Below, one piece after another: positions 6,528-7,515 of a DNA stretch of 7,515 nucleotides. The notes under the pieces are model-generated. The model did no database searches, was not told the DNA's origin, and saw only the letters and a list, made by a program, of their open reading frames with translations. A program made the position numbers and the translations under genes. The DNA is from JBCAWW01 sp039024315 (GTDB lineage Bacteria > Bacteroidota > Bacteroidia > J057): positions 1 to 7,515 of the forward strand of contig JBCCQN010000299.1 of the NCBI GenBank assembly GCA_039024315.1, written 5' to 3'. Numbering within the stretch: the first letter of the stretch is position 1; each line of letters begins with the position of its first letter.

Positions 6528-7244
6528 TTAGGCTTTTATTGCGTGTTTAAATAAGGCGTCATAGTAAGGTTGGCTCTCTTCGAGAACGCTTTGGGACTGA
6601 GTCGCCACTTGGACCTCTTTGGCCTCATAGGGCTGAAAGTAAGTAGAACGGTGTACCGCATCATACCAATAAGGGGCCCAAATCCCATCCTCTGGTCGAG
6701 CGCCCGCTTCCCAATGAAGCATTTCTTCATAAAATGGAATCCCTAGTTTATTGCAGACCGCCTGCAATACTTTTTGTGGGTTTTTACGTAGTTCTGGGCC
6801 ATCAATCACTACCGGTGTTTGCCCCCAAGCCACTAATTCTTGGTAAAGCTCATACTGCGTCTTGATGCCAATGTCATATAGTTTGGGCTGAGGGATCACC
6901 TTAGAAAAAGACACAATCACTTCCGCAGGCTGCCGGATCAGGAGGAGGTTTACGGTCTCTTCGAGGAACGCCCGGTCAAGCTCCATGAGGTGATGAGCCA
7001 TTTGTTTGAAAAAAACCACTGGCTTTTCCCATTCACCGAGCATTTGTGCTACCACTTTAGCGCCATCATTTTCCTGATCTGCCAAAATCTCTTTCCAGCC
7101 AGGATGCTTCTCACCGCTTACCCTCAAATAATGAGCATAGAGCGGTTCATCGACTACGAGCGTATCAGGGCGTTGGGCAAAGCTATACATCAGGGCAGTC
7201 GATATATTGCGAGGTCCAGACCAGAGACAGAGTTTTTTGGACAT
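6528..7244 (-). CDS. Sulfotransferase-like P-loop protein
   Basis: From the chosen ATG at 7244 this is a 238-residue protein. It opens with a strand and phosphate-binding loop, LCLWSGPRNISTALMYSF, matching the 5'-phosphosulfate-binding site of PAPS sulfotransferases. Further on, LLIRQPAEVIVSF resembles the 3'-phosphate-binding motif (RxP then Ser). LHWEAGARPEDGIWAPYWY near the C-terminus is highly characteristic of the sulfotransferase-like half of plant branched-chain-amino-acid aminotransferase-like proteins. It precedes the aminotransferase gene by 4 bases, so the two products probably act together. Starts at 7253 (MTPM) and 7295 are also in frame. I prefer 7244 because the first strand begins three residues later, and the 7295 extension is unlike the family and lies in probable promoter DNA. 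Whether it transfers sulfate to anything is unknown. Confidence 0.8.
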   Translation of the reverse strand: MSKKLCLWSGPRNISTALMYSFAQRPDTLVVDEPLYAHYLRVSGEKHPGWKEILADQENDGAKVVAQMLGEWEKPVVFFKQMAHHLMELDRAFLEETVNLLLIRQPAEVIVSFSKVIPQPKLYDIGIKTQYELYQELVAWGQTPVVIDGPELRKNPQKVLQAVCNKLGIPFYEEMLHWEAGARPEDGIWAPYWYDAVHRSTYFQPYEAKEVQVATQSQSVLEESQPYYDALFKHAIKA

Positions 7245-7271
7245 AGGAGTCATTGTTGCGTAGTAATCTGA

Positions 7272-7299
7272 CCAAAAACCCAACAGATCACCCAAAAAC
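7272..7299. repeat. Two 8-base direct repeats 20 bases apart upstream of the sulfotransferase gene
   Basis: CCAAAAAC occurs at 7272-7279 and again at 7292-7299, an exact 20-base step, close to two helical turns. It lies in the divergent gap between the sulfotransferase gene and glycerol kinase, so it could be a paired regulator-binding site. The copies are short and could arise by chance. Confidence 0.3.
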
Positions 7300-7408
7300 G
7301 GACAGAAATATACGCTAATTGAACGGCTAGAACCTATAAAGTTGAAAGGTATTTTTTTAGTAACTTCTCCCTCATTAGGACTTTGCTAAATCTATCCAAG
7401 AAGATAAA

Positions 7409-7515
7409 ATGGACAAATTTATTCTCGCATTGGACCAGGGAACTACCAGTTCTCGGGCCATCATTTTTGACAAGAACTCCAAAATTGTCGGCACCTCTCA
7501 ACAAGAGTTTACTCA
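7409..7515 (+). CDS. glpK: Glycerol kinase, N-terminal part (cut by window edge)
   Basis: The plus strand from the ATG at 7409 reads 35 codons to the window edge. It includes FILALDQGTTSSRAIIFD (residues 4-21), the N-terminal nucleotide-phosphate loop of FGGY-family glycerol kinases, followed by the second strand (KIVGTSQQEF). The DQGTTSSR form is specific enough within FGGY kinases to name GlpK. The enzyme phosphorylates glycerol with ATP to sn-glycerol 3-phosphate in the cytosol. About 465 of the usual roughly 500 residues lie outside the window. The gene is divergent from the sulfotransferase gene across about 160 bases, which must hold promoters for both; a partner such as glpF or glpD, if present, would lie to the right. 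Confidence 0.93.
   Translation, partial: MDKFILALDQGTTSSRAIIFDKNSKIVGTSQQEFT

Noticed and set aside
7245..7295. In-frame 17-residue N-terminal extension of the sulfotransferase-like protein (start at 7295).
   Set aside because: It adds residues before the first strand of the fold that the family lacks, and it covers the direct repeats in the divergent gap; starts at 7244 or 7253 are more likely.
7305..7312. Minus-strand TATATTTC, 7 of 8 matches to the Bacteroidota -7 element TAnnTTTG, about 50-60 bases before the sulfotransferase start.
   Set aside because: No convincing TTTG/TTG -33 element at the expected 19-21 base spacing, and 7 of 8 matches are frequent in AT-rich DNA.
7337..7344. Plus-strand TAAAGTTG before glpK, 7 of 8 matches to TAnnTTTG, with TTG at 7319-7321.
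   Set aside because: The 15-base spacing to the TTG is too short and the match departs inside the conserved TTTG; not enough to call a promoter.

Overview
The window looks like the chromosome of a Bacteroidota member, probably Saprospiraceae/Lewinella-like. That placement rests on protein style, weak or absent Shine-Dalgarno sequences, and a CotH/DUF4956/VTC gene set with a beta-helix extension. It is inference from memory, not a search. Seven genes are visible, two of them cut by the window edges. Six lie on the minus strand and one on the plus strand. No RNA gene, insertion sequence, CRISPR array or gene-free stretch over 300 bases was seen.

Reading in the direction of minus-strand transcription (right to left), the first pair is a small sulfotransferase-like protein (6528-7244) followed 4 bases later by a class IV PLP aminotransferase (5624-6523). 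Together they match, in the same order, the two halves of a plant protein known as branched-chain-amino-acid aminotransferase-like protein, where they are fused. A 188-base gap follows, holding an inverted-repeat structure that may be a terminator or attenuator.

Next is a tightly packed four-gene operon: a DUF4956 membrane protein (4758-5435), a membrane-anchored CotH-type kinase fused to a right-handed beta-helix (1834-4761), a calcineurin-like metallophosphoesterase lipoprotein (869-1837) and a VTC/CYTH-fold polyphosphate polymerase-like protein (228-872). Every junction is the same 4-base ATGA overlap, so the four are probably translationally coupled and made in fixed proportion. The set suggests an envelope phosphotransfer module: a cytosolic polyphosphate or nucleotide-tunnel enzyme, a multi-pass membrane partner, a periplasmic kinase-like protein with a large binding domain, and a periplasmic phosphoesterase-like lipoprotein. 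DUF4956, VTC and CotH are known to co-occur. The inserted lipoprotein, the beta-helix fusion and the degenerate phosphoesterase motifs are the less ordinary parts.

At the left edge (1-115, minus) is the start of a UPF0175 family gene, a probable antitoxin-like protein. At the right edge (7409-7515, plus) is the start of glycerol kinase, transcribed divergently from the sulfotransferase gene.
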